Part shown: positions 1 to 6,543 of the stretch, in pieces
Layout: each line of letters begins with the position of its first letter
Position numbering within the stretch: the first letter of the stretch is position 1
Assembly: GCA_051653625.1 (NCBI GenBank)
Contig: JBOFWM010000042.1
Location: 1-24,935 of the forward strand
Direction: 5' to 3'
From: SFDP01 sp051653625
GTDB taxonomy: Bacteria > Bacillota > Clostridia > Lachnospirales > Lachnospiraceae
DNA length: 24,935 bases
Translations under genes and position numbers: made by a program
Notes under the pieces: generated by a model
The model's input: only the letters and a program-made list of their open reading frames with translations
The model's database searches: none
What the model was told of the DNA's origin: nothing

Positions 1-1
1 A

Positions 2-91
2 AGAGTAAAAGAAGGCAAGAGCATTCGTTATATGGTTCGTCATGTAACCGATGAATATATTAAACGATACAACATTTTTAAAGAAATGTAA
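2..91 (+). CDS. nadD: Nicotinate-nucleotide adenylyltransferase, C-terminal end only (partial)
   Basis: Only the last 29 codons and a TAA stop are visible; the gene begins before the window. The peptide contains SIRYMVRHVTDEYI, which resembles the C-terminal end of NadD, where a short motif of this kind (S.T.IR......V...V..YI) closes the protein. NadD adenylates nicotinate mononucleotide in NAD synthesis. The identification rests partly on this short tail and partly on position: nadD directly followed by yqeK and rsfS is a widespread order in Firmicutes. The stop is 27 bases before the yqeK start, so the genes are probably cotranscribed. Confidence 0.75.
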   Translation, partial: RVKEGKSIRYMVRHVTDEYIKRYNIFKEM

Positions 92-118
92 TTGTATTTC
101 TTTAAACTAGGATACAGT

Positions 119-712
119 ATGAAAATAGCAGAGACTAAAAAAATACAAAAAATTCTATCAAAAGAATTAGATAAAAAAAGATATGAACATACATTGGGTG
201 TTGCATATACTGCTTCTTGTTTAGCAATGTGTTATGGTGAAAATATACAAGATGCAAAAATTGCTGGTTTATTACATGATTGTGCCAAATGTATGGATGA
301 CAAAAAAAAGAAAAATATATGTTTAAAACATGGTATTCCAATCAATGAAGCAGAAACAGAAAATCCGTTTTTGCTTCATGCAAAAGTTGGAAGCTTTCTT
401 GCTATGCATAAATATCACATAAAAGAGCAACATATTATTGATGCAATTTTAAATCATACAACTGGGCGTCCTAATATGACAATGCTTGATAAAATCATAT
501 ATGTTGCAGATTATATTGAACCTTCTCGTACACATGCCCAAAACTTACCAGAAATAAGAGCTCTTGCATTTCATAATCTAGATGAAGCGCTTTTTCTTAT
601 TTTAGAAGACACATTATCTTATTTAAATTTATATCAAAATCATATTGATCCAATGACAAAAAATACCTATGAATTTTACAAACAATTACGAGATAAGAAA
701 GAAGGAGTTTAA
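119..712 (+). CDS. yqeK: YqeK-family HD-domain hydrolase (symmetrical Ap4A hydrolase)
   Basis: This 197-residue protein is a single HD-domain metal phosphohydrolase. Visible metal-ligand candidates are H24 (RYEHTLGV), H53-D54 (LLHDCAK), H87, H113 (LNHTTG) and D131 (YVADYIEP), the full set expected for YqeK. Members of the family split diadenosine tetraphosphate symmetrically into two ADP. The frame stays open back to a TTG at 92, but the ATG at 119 is preferred: it has AGGA a few bases upstream and gives the usual family start (MKIAE). It lies between nadD and rsfS and probably shares their transcript; the rsfS ribosome binding site sits inside its last codons. Length is normal for the family. 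Confidence 0.92.
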   Translation: MKIAETKKIQKILSKELDKKRYEHTLGVAYTASCLAMCYGENIQDAKIAGLLHDCAKCMDDKKKKNICLKHGIPINEAETENPFLLHAKVGSFLAMHKYHIKEQHIIDAILNHTTGRPNMTMLDKIIYVADYIEPSRTHAQNLPEIRALAFHNLDEALFLILEDTLSYLNLYQNHIDPMTKNTYEFYKQLRDKKEGV

Positions 713-719
713 TACTTAT

Positions 720-1070
720 ATGAATCAATCAAAAGAAATGGCAAAAATCGTTTTAAATGCACTTGAAGATAAAAAGGCAGAAGATATTCAAGTAATAGAT
801 ATTAGTGAAGTATCTGTACTTGCTGATTATTTTATTATTGCAAGCGGAAGTAATAGAAATCAAATCCAAGCTATGGTAGATGATGTAGAAAAAAAATTAA
901 CATCATCTGGTTATTTATGTAAACATATTGAAGGTTATGAGAATGCAAATTGGATTCTTATGGATTTTAAAGATATAATTGTTCATGTATTTGACAAAGA
1001 AAATAGATTATTTTATGACCTAGAACGTATATGGAGAGATGGAAAAGCAATTGACCTTAACGAATTATAA
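720..1070 (+). CDS. rsfS: Ribosomal silencing factor RsfS
   Basis: This 116-residue protein of the RsfS/Iojap family binds ribosomal protein uL14 on the large subunit and blocks subunit joining when nutrients are short. Family hallmarks are visible: ADYFIIASGSNRNQIQAM near the N-terminus, then EGYENANWILMDF, IIVHVF and a final FYDLERIW. The frame stays open to 669, but the ATG at 720 is the likely start because GAAGGAG at 701-707 lies about 12 bases before it and the product then has family length. The gene follows yqeK by 7 bases. No convincing terminator hairpin is visible after it; the next gene begins about 95 bases downstream. Confidence 0.95.
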   Translation: MNQSKEMAKIVLNALEDKKAEDIQVIDISEVSVLADYFIIASGSNRNQIQAMVDDVEKKLTSSGYLCKHIEGYENANWILMDFKDIIVHVFDKENRLFYDLERIWRDGKAIDLNEL

Positions 1071-1085
1071 TTAAAAACCATATTT

Positions 1086-1113
1086 TTAACAAGTACTTTA
1101 CACAAATTATACA
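1086..1113 (+). promoter_or_regulatory. Candidate sigma-A promoter for the VTC/DUF4956 pair
   Basis: TTAACA (1086-1091) and TATACA (1108-1113) are separated by 16 bases and lie about 50 bases before the VTC-domain start. In sequence this AT-rich such matches arise easily, so this is a candidate only. Confidence 0.35.
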
Positions 1114-1164
1114 TATTTATTTGTTATTCTTAATACATAAATATGAAAGGTGTAGGTATAAATT

Positions 1165-1902
1165 ATGGCAAACAATATTTTTGAACGAGTCGAAAAAAAA
1201 TATTTATTAACGAAAGAACAATTTAATCGAATAAAAGAAGAAATTGAATATTATATGATATTAGATGAATTTGGACTTCATACTATTCACAATTTATATT
1301 GTGATACAAATCAATATGAGTTAATTTCTAAATCTCTCGAAAAACCAATTTACAAAGAAAAATTAAGATTACGAATGTATGAAAATGATCGTGAAAACTC
1401 AAAAGTTTTTTTAGAATTAAAAAAGAAATTTAGAGGTGTTGTATTTAAAAGAAGAATAAATCTTTCTTTAGAAGAATCCTTTAACTTTGTTGAACATGGA
1501 GTAAAACCTGATATAGAACATCAGATTATAAATGAGATTCAATATTTTTTAAATCATTATAATGCAAAATTCAAGGTATATATTGGATATGATCGATTAG
1601 CCTATTATAATAAATTTGATGAGGCATTGCGTATAACATTTGATCAAAATATTAGAAGTACATTTCAAAACTTAAACTTTGATCATTTAGATGATTGTGA
1701 AATGTTATTGAGTAATGGAGAATGTTTAATGGAAATCAAATGTTTAGGAGCATATCCAACATGGTTGATTGATATTTTATCTCTTTATAATATTTATCCA
1801 ACCTCTTTTTCAAAATACGGAAAAATTTATATTGACTATATGACAAATCCAAGAAAATATAGCTCAAAAAAATTAGTTAAAAAGGAGAGATTGGTATGTT
1901 AG
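1165..1902 (+). CDS. VTC-domain protein (polyphosphate polymerase fold)
   Basis: This 245-residue soluble protein matches the VTC domain, the tunnel-shaped catalytic fold of yeast Vtc4 that makes polyphosphate from ATP. Visible landmarks in order are FERVEKKYLL (start of the barrel), NLYCDT, KLRLRMY (the RLR basic pair), FLELKKKF with FKRR, GYDRLAYYN, LRITFDQNIR, and CLMEIKC (the late Glu-Lys pair). The basic and acidic positions expected to hold phosphate and metal are therefore present. It overlaps the DUF4956 gene by 7 bases, indicating translational coupling. A weak AGG at 1154-1156 precedes the ATG, with AAAGGTG slightly further upstream. Polyphosphate synthesis is known for the eukaryotic family; for this bacterial branch the substrate is inferred. 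Confidence 0.88.
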   Translation: MANNIFERVEKKYLLTKEQFNRIKEEIEYYMILDEFGLHTIHNLYCDTNQYELISKSLEKPIYKEKLRLRMYENDRENSKVFLELKKKFRGVVFKRRINLSLEESFNFVEHGVKPDIEHQIINEIQYFLNHYNAKFKVYIGYDRLAYYNKFDEALRITFDQNIRSTFQNLNFDHLDDCEMLLSNGECLMEIKCLGAYPTWLIDILSLYNIYPTSFSKYGKIYIDYMTNPRKYSSKKLVKKERLVC

Positions 1903-2582
1903 ATAGTATTATCCTGCAAAGCACAAACGTTTCAGCTTCTTTTCATTTAGCTGAAATATTATTCTGTTGTATTACATCTTTAGTATTAGGTGGAATTATT
2001 TCTTTTTCTTATATATTAAGCTCAAAATATTATACAAAAAATTTTGTGATCTCACTTGTAATATTACCAATTTTGGTTCAAATGGTCATTATGTTAGTAA
2101 ATGGAAATCTTGGAACTGGAGTTGCAATTGTTGGAGCATTTAGTTTAGTACGTTTTCGTTCTGTACCTGGAAGTAGTAAAGAAATATGTGCCGTATTTTT
2201 TGCTATGGCAATTGGGCTTGCAACTGGTATGGGCTATATTGGGTATGCGATTATTTCAACATTTATTATTGCAATACCTTTTGTTCTTTTACATAAATTT
2301 GATTTTGGCACAAGTAAAGTAATGGATAAATCATTAAAAGTTTTAATACCTGAAGATTTGAATTATGAAAATATTTTTGATGATATCTTTGAAACTTATT
2401 GTGTTTCTTATGAAATTGATAAAGTAAAAACAACAAATTTAGGAAGCATGTTTGAATTATCTTATAAAATTGAATTTAAAAAAAATAAGAGCGAAAAACA
2501 ATTTTTAGATCAAATTAGATGTAGAAATGGAAATTTAACAATTTCCATTTCAAAATATCAACCATTAATTGAAGAACTATAG
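1896..2582 (+). CDS. DUF4956 membrane protein, partner of the VTC-domain protein
   Basis: This 228-residue protein has about four membrane segments in its first 135 residues (roughly 19-42, 50-69, 80-95 and 105-135), with a glycine-rich signature NLGTGVAIVGAFSLVRFRS between the second and third. The remaining 90 or so residues are hydrophilic and probably cytoplasmic. The signature and layout identify the DUF4956 family, which in many Firmicutes is encoded next to VTC-domain proteins, as here. AAGGAGAG at 1882-1889 gives a strong ribosome binding site. By analogy with the yeast VTC complex, where a membrane part moves polyphosphate as it is made, this protein may anchor or transport the polymer. 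That is inference; the biochemical role is not established as far as I know. Confidence 0.85.
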   Translation: MLDSIILQSTNVSASFHLAEILFCCITSLVLGGIISFSYILSSKYYTKNFVISLVILPILVQMVIMLVNGNLGTGVAIVGAFSLVRFRSVPGSSKEICAVFFAMAIGLATGMGYIGYAIISTFIIAIPFVLLHKFDFGTSKVMDKSLKVLIPEDLNYENIFDDIFETYCVSYEIDKVKTTNLGSMFELSYKIEFKKNKSEKQFLDQIRCRNGNLTISISKYQPLIEEL

Positions 2583-2633
2583 TTTAACAAAGCACAAACC
2601 TTAAAATTAAAATATATACTACAATTTATTAAT

Positions 2634-2674
2634 AAAACAGTTGAATTTATAAAAATACAACTGTTTTTATTTTA
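2634..2674 (+). terminator. Rho-independent terminator after the VTC/DUF4956 pair
   Basis: AAAACAGTTG (2634-2643) pairs perfectly with CAACTGTTTT (2658-2667) over a 14-base loop and is followed by a T-rich run. It lies about 50 bases after the DUF4956 stop. Confidence 0.85.
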
Positions 2675-2684
2675 CTATTTTTAC

Positions 2685-2714
2685 TTGTAATTTAATATTC
2701 ATCTTTGATATAAT
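2685..2714 (+). promoter_or_regulatory. Candidate sigma-A promoter of the FIST-EAL gene
   Basis: TTGTAA (2685-2690) and a perfect TATAAT (2709-2714) are separated by 18 bases. The ATG lies 55 bases downstream of the -10, and the preceding transcription unit has its own terminator. Confidence 0.6.
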
Positions 2715-2768
2715 AAATAGATATATATATGTATATAATTAACGGGATAATTGGAGGAAAAGAGAACA

Positions 2769-5291
2769 ATGAAAAGTATTCATATTTTATATCAAGGGAA
2801 AGAAACACTTACCCATCTCATTGATCAAAATAAGCTTCAGCGTGAAATCCCTTATTTTATTCAAATAATAACTGCAAGTAAGCTTCCAAATGAAGCTGTA
2901 GAGCTAGCATGTTCTTTACAAAGTGAGTTCTATGATTCCACTATTATGGGGTTTAGTGCAAGTAAACTCATTTATAAAGGAGAGCAACATTCTACTGGAA
3001 CCTTACTTATTTTTCGCAGATTTGAAAAAACAAATATTATCCAAAAAAGTTTTACTTGGAAAGAAAAAAATGCAAATGAAATTGCATTAGAAATAGCCGA
3101 AGCTTTTTCTAATGAAGCAGTTAGTTTAATGCATGTTATTTGCAGTGAACAATATTATGATGTCCATAATTTTGTAGAAGCATTTAACAAATGTGATACA
3201 AATATACCAATGGTTGGTGGAGTTGCTGGAGATATTTTGAACAAGAATATTTTAGGCTTTGTTTTTACACCTAATGGAGTAATTGAAAAAGGAATACTTA
3301 TATGTGCATTATGTGGAAATGATATTTCCTTTTATACAGGAGTAAATACCTCTCATGAACCAATTAGTGGGATACAAAAACTAACCAATATTAAAGATAA
3401 CTATTGGTTAGAGGTAAATGGTCAAGATATACACCAGTGGTTATTTGATCAATTAGGATTAGAGCAACTAAAAACATATTCAGATAAAAATAAACAAACA
3501 GCAAATGAAATATTAGTTCATTTTCCAATGATGTTAGAAGGTTATCAAAATGCTAGTCGTTTTTTATCTATTGATGATAAGAGTGGTCGTGTTAGTCAGC
3601 ATTATAATTGTCTTCCTGTAGGCACAGAGTTTCGCATAGGATATGTTAATCCGACGGAATGTATACAAGAAAGTTTTCGTTTATATAATGAAATTATCAG
3701 CCATCCAACGGAAGAACTTTTTTGTTATTCCTGTATATTTCGGGCTCAATATTTAAAAAGTTGTTCTGATTGGGAAATAAGTCATTATAAAAATATCGAT
3801 CTTTGTGGTGCATTTATGATGGGTGAAATTTCTTACATAAATGGACGCAATGAATTTTTAAATGGTTCTTGTACATTAGTGGGGATTGCAGAAAACGAAA
3901 CATATATACGTCCAGATATTCAGGCTTTTAATGAATTGACTTCAATAGGAGATGATACTACAAAATTACTGAATGTAGTATTAAAAAGTCAACAAAAAAC
4001 AAGCTCTAAACAAAATGAAAAATTAATGCAAACACTGTTATCTCAACATCAATTTCAAAATGAACAAATATATATTGATTTTAATACTGGTTTGCCAAAT
4101 TATCTCAAATTTAAAGAAGATTTAAAAACTAAAAATTTTGATAAGATTTGTATTATGAAAACAGAAAATTCAGAATTACTTATTACACATTTAGGCCATA
4201 ATGCTTATTTAGAAATCATTCGAAATATTTTAAAAAATGGACAATCTTTATTAAGTAATATACAAAAAACGGAATCTTCTATTATGCAATTATATGTATT
4301 TAATGAATCTATTTTTTTTGTTGCAGTAGATGAAAGTATGAGTGAATCTCATTTTATGCGTATTTGTAAAAATGTACATGATGAAAATCATTTAATACAT
4401 ACAAAAAATGAAGAAGTTGTTATCACACGTTTTGTAGTGTGTTTACATCAAAGTAATCCTATTGAAAGTGCATTAAATTCTTTAGCAGCAAATCAAAACA
4501 CGCAAAAGAGTTTTTTAATCTGTCAAGACAATGATATTACATCGTCACATGAAGAATTTAAAATGATTGGTGTTTTGAATCGCTCCTTTGAAAATGATAC
4601 TGTAATTCCATATTTCCAAGGGATATACAGTAACATGGATCATATTATAGACTACTATGAAGCATTAATGCGTATACAAGATGTTGATGGTACGATTTAT
4701 GCGCCTGGACAATTTATAGATATAGCAAAAAAATATCATATGTATACAAAATTAAGTAGAACAATGATAAATAAAGTATTTCTTTTATTTTCAGATAGAA
4801 ATGAATCCGTTAGTATCAATATTACTGTTTTTGATATTCAATCAACAAAAACAAAACAAATGATTTATAAAAGACTACATAATTGTAAAAATCCTAATAA
4901 TTTTATTTTTGAAATATTAGAAGATGAGGCTTATCAAGATTTTGAACCTTTAAAAGAGTTTATTCATAAGGTAAGATCACTAGGTGCTAGAATTGCTATT
5001 GATGATTTTGGTTCTGGTTATTCAAATCTCTATGAAATTTCTAACATAAAATTTGATATTTTGAAGGTAGATGGAGGTATCATACGAGATTTACCATATA
5101 AAGAATCAAACCGTAAATTATTAGATGTTATTACACATATGGGGCAATTATTTCATGCTAAAATTGTTGCTGAATATGTTGAAACACAGGAGATTCAAGA
5201 TATCATTGAAAAAACAGAAATTCATTATTCACAAGGATATTTATTTGCAAAACCCCTTCCGTTTTTAGAACTAGGAAGTAACTTTATATAA
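2769..5291 (+). CDS. FIST sensor / degenerate GGDEF / EAL-domain protein, predicted c-di-GMP phosphodiesterase
   Basis: This 840-residue cytoplasmic protein carries a FIST_N domain (about 5-200, with MGFSASKLI and MVGGVAGD), a FIST_C domain (about 215-390), a GGDEF-like region (about 430-590) and a C-terminal EAL domain (about 605-840). FIST domains are thought to sense small ligands. The GGDEF-like part begins with DFNTGLPNYLKF but has no GG(D/E)EF motif, so it should not make c-di-GMP. The EAL domain keeps every expected catalytic residue: E631 (EAL), N684, E715, D745-D746 (DDFGSGYS), K766, E802 and Q822. Most spacings match those of the characterised enzyme RocR as I recall them. It is thus a likely c-di-GMP hydrolase. 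The frame opens at TTG 2751, but that lies in the GGAGG ribosome binding site, so ATG 2769 is used. It is monocistronic. Confidence 0.9.
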   Translation: MKSIHILYQGKETLTHLIDQNKLQREIPYFIQIITASKLPNEAVELACSLQSEFYDSTIMGFSASKLIYKGEQHSTGTLLIFRRFEKTNIIQKSFTWKEKNANEIALEIAEAFSNEAVSLMHVICSEQYYDVHNFVEAFNKCDTNIPMVGGVAGDILNKNILGFVFTPNGVIEKGILICALCGNDISFYTGVNTSHEPISGIQKLTNIKDNYWLEVNGQDIHQWLFDQLGLEQLKTYSDKNKQTANEILVHFPMMLEGYQNASRFLSIDDKSGRVSQHYNCLPVGTEFRIGYVNPTECIQESFRLYNEIISHPTEELFCYSCIFRAQYLKSCSDWEISHYKNIDLCGAFMMGEISYINGRNEFLNGSCTLVGIAENETYIRPDIQAFNELTSIGDDTTKLLNVVLKSQQKTSSKQNEKLMQTLLSQHQFQNEQIYIDFNTGLPNYLKFKEDLKTKNFDKICIMKTENSELLITHLGHNAYLEIIRNILKNGQSLLSNIQKTESSIMQLYVFNESIFFVAVDESMSESHFMRICKNVHDENHLIHTKNEEVVITRFVVCLHQSNPIESALNSLAANQNTQKSFLICQDNDITSSHEEFKMIGVLNRSFENDTVIPYFQGIYSNMDHIIDYYEALMRIQDVDGTIYAPGQFIDIAKKYHMYTKLSRTMINKVFLLFSDRNESVSINITVFDIQSTKTKQMIYKRLHNCKNPNNFIFEILEDEAYQDFEPLKEFIHKVRSLGARIAIDDFGSGYSNLYEISNIKFDILKVDGGIIRDLPYKESNRKLLDVITHMGQLFHAKIVAEYVETQEIQDIIEKTEIHYSQGYLFAKPLPFLELGSNFI

Positions 5292-5324
5292 TAAATTAAT
5301 TTTTTTGATACGGTCCATCTAATT

Positions 5325-5356
5325 AAAAATACACGACAAATTTGTCGTGTATTTTT
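5325..5356. terminator. Bidirectional terminator between the FIST-EAL gene and lexA
   Basis: A perfect 16-base inverted repeat has arms 5325-5340 and 5341-5356, with core ACACGACAAA / TTTGTCGTGT. A-run and T-run flanks make it work as a terminator on both strands. It sits between two convergent genes. Confidence 0.9.
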
Positions 5357-5366
5357 TTGTTAATAT

Positions 5367-5987
5367 TTATTTAAACAACCGAAATACACCAAATACTTTC
5401 CCTAAAATAACACAATCCTTTAGTAAAATTGGCTCCATATCATCATTTTCAGGTTGTAAGCGAATATAATCGGATTCTTTATAAAATGTTTTAACAGTTG
5501 CAGAATCTTCAACAAGTGCAACAATAATTTCCCCATTATGTGCGCTAGAACAAGATTGTACAAAAATTTGATCCCCATCAAAAATTCCTACATTTATCAT
5601 AGAATCGCCTTTCACTTTCAACATAAAAGAAGGCTCTCCATTAGGTATTAATTCAGAAGGTACAGGAAAATACGTTTCTATGTTTGTTTCTGCCAATATT
5701 GGCATTCCAGCAGCCACACATCCTAATACAGGAAGCGATGTTGTCTCAGTTCTTACCATCTGAAAACTATCATCACAAATTTCAATTGCTCTTGGTTTAG
5801 TCGGATCACGACGTATATATCCATTTTTTTCTAAAGTCTCTAAATGCGAATGTACAGAAGAGGTTGATTTTAAATGAACTGCTTCACAAATTTCTCGAAC
5901 AGCAGGTGGATATCCTCTTTTTAAAATTTCGTCTTTTATATAATTCAATATTTCACTTTGCTTTGTTGTTATCTTTCCATATGCCAT
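5367..5987 (-). CDS. lexA: LexA, SOS-response repressor and self-cleaving protease
   Basis: This 206-residue protein has an N-terminal winged helix (1-70, with STSSVHSHLETLEKNGYI) and a C-terminal S24 peptidase domain. The self-cleavage site is A93-G94 (CVAAGMP), the catalytic serine is S129 (KGDSM) and the general-base lysine is K166 (ATVKTF), so RecA-stimulated self-cleavage should work. It represses DNA-damage genes by binding CGAAC-N4-GTTCG type boxes, and three such boxes lie in the region upstream. GGAG sits just before the ATG. It is divergent from a YneA-like gene, the same arrangement as in Bacillus subtilis. Length and motifs are standard for the family. Confidence 0.98.
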   Translation of the reverse strand: MAYGKITTKQSEILNYIKDEILKRGYPPAVREICEAVHLKSTSSVHSHLETLEKNGYIRRDPTKPRAIEICDDSFQMVRTETTSLPVLGCVAAGMPILAETNIETYFPVPSELIPNGEPSFMLKVKGDSMINVGIFDGDQIFVQSCSSAHNGEIIVALVEDSATVKTFYKESDYIRLQPENDDMEPILLKDCVILGKVFGVFRLFK

Positions 5988-6017
5988 AAAATAACTCCTT
6001 TCTAATTTCTTAATACC

Positions 6018-6045
6018 ATTATAAATGATTTTCTAAAAAAAGCAA
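6018..6045 (-). promoter_or_regulatory. lexA promoter
   Basis: On the minus strand, TTGCTT (plus-strand 6040-6045) and TATAAT (6018-6023) are separated by 16 bases, about 30 bases upstream of the lexA start. A LexA box begins 11 bases further upstream, consistent with autoregulation. Confidence 0.65.
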
Positions 6046-6055
6046 ACATATATTC

Positions 6056-6069
6056 CAAATATTTGTTCG
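6056..6069. promoter_or_regulatory. LexA box 1, nearest lexA (weaker match)
   Basis: CAAATATTTGTTCG matches the Gram-positive LexA consensus (CGAACRNRYGTTCG) well in the right half-site and less well in the left. It lies just upstream of the lexA -35 element, so it probably serves lexA autoregulation. Confidence 0.6.
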
Positions 6070-6076
6070 ATTTTTA

Positions 6077-6105
6077 TTGACAAACAAGTGTTCGTGTTAT
6101 AGAAT
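6077..6105 (+). promoter_or_regulatory. yneA-like gene promoter (SOS-controlled)
   Basis: A perfect TTGACA (6077-6082) and TAGAAT (6100-6105) are separated by 17 bases. LexA box 2 fills the spacer and box 3 covers the first transcribed bases, so bound LexA should fully block this strong promoter. Confidence 0.85.
6081..6094. promoter_or_regulatory. LexA box 2, in the yneA promoter spacer
   Basis: CAAACAAGTGTTCG differs from the consensus at one conserved position. Its reverse complement shares 12 consecutive bases (CGAACACTTGTT) with box 3. Confidence 0.8.
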
Positions 6106-6114
6106 GTAAAAAAA

Positions 6115-6128
6115 CGAACACTTGTTCA
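6115..6128. promoter_or_regulatory. LexA box 3, at the yneA transcription start
   Basis: CGAACACTTGTTCA contains the full GAAC-N4-GTTC palindrome and lies a few bases downstream of the predicted transcription start (around 6112). It is the best match of the three boxes. Confidence 0.9.
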
Positions 6129-6153
6129 TTCTGATGATAAGGAGAAATAAGAT

Positions 6154-6489
6154 ATGAAAAACTACAGAAAAAGAAAAGTAAGAAGAATAAAACTTATATT
6201 GACTATTTGTATTGCATGTATAATTACAATTACTTCTAGTTTTTTAACTACACATATTTTTGCTAGTGAAGGACCAGATAACGCTATCACATATAAATAT
6301 TATAAAAGTATTGTAGTTGAATATGGAATGACTGTTTGGGACTATGCAATAGAATCAAAAGATGAATACCAGGGAACAACCACTTCCTACATTAAGGAAG
6401 TTTCACATATTAATAGTTTAGATGAAAATTATAAAATAGAGGCAGGAAGAAGATTAATTGTACCATATCATTCTACTGAACTAAAATAA
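6154..6489 (+). CDS. yneA: YneA-like SOS cell-division suppressor (membrane-anchored LysM protein)
   Basis: This 111-residue protein has a very basic N-terminus (RKRKVRRIK), one membrane segment or uncleaved signal anchor (about 13-35) and an extracytoplasmic LysM-like domain (about 49-105) with VVEYGMTVWDYA and a final AGRRLIVPY. In B. subtilis YneA is made during the SOS response, sits at the membrane, delays septum formation and is encoded divergently from lexA; size, topology and position all agree here. A strong AAGGAG precedes the ATG. The promoter carries two LexA boxes. Sequence divergence in this family is high, so the name rests on architecture and locus rather than close similarity. 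Confidence 0.85.
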   Translation: MKNYRKRKVRRIKLILTICIACIITITSSFLTTHIFASEGPDNAITYKYYKSIVVEYGMTVWDYAIESKDEYQGTTTSYIKEVSHINSLDENYKIEAGRRLIVPYHSTELK

Positions 6490-6492
6490 TAT

Positions 6493-6543
6493 AAAATTAA
6501 GAGAAGGATAGAACAAGTTTTGTTTTATGGTTCTCTTAATTTT
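6493..6543. terminator. Bidirectional terminator between yneA and the tyrosine recombinase
   Basis: AAAATTAAGAGAA (6493-6505) pairs with TTCTCTTAATTTT (6531-6543). An inner ATAGAACAA/TTGTTTTAT pairing extends the hairpin. The right arm overlaps the end of the convergent recombinase gene. Confidence 0.75.

Noticed and set aside
2719..2737. ATATATATATGTATATA run as a replication or repeat element
   Set aside because: It is a short low-complexity stretch just after the promoter -10 with no iterons or boxes around it.
2583..2768. Possible c-di-GMP riboswitch upstream of the EAL-domain gene
   Set aside because: The region is AT-rich and explained by a terminator and a promoter; no GEMM-like conserved core is visible and the leader is short.
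5325..5356. Perfect palindrome as a LexA or other repressor operator
   Set aside because: It lies between two convergent genes with A/T-run flanks, so a bidirectional terminator explains it better.
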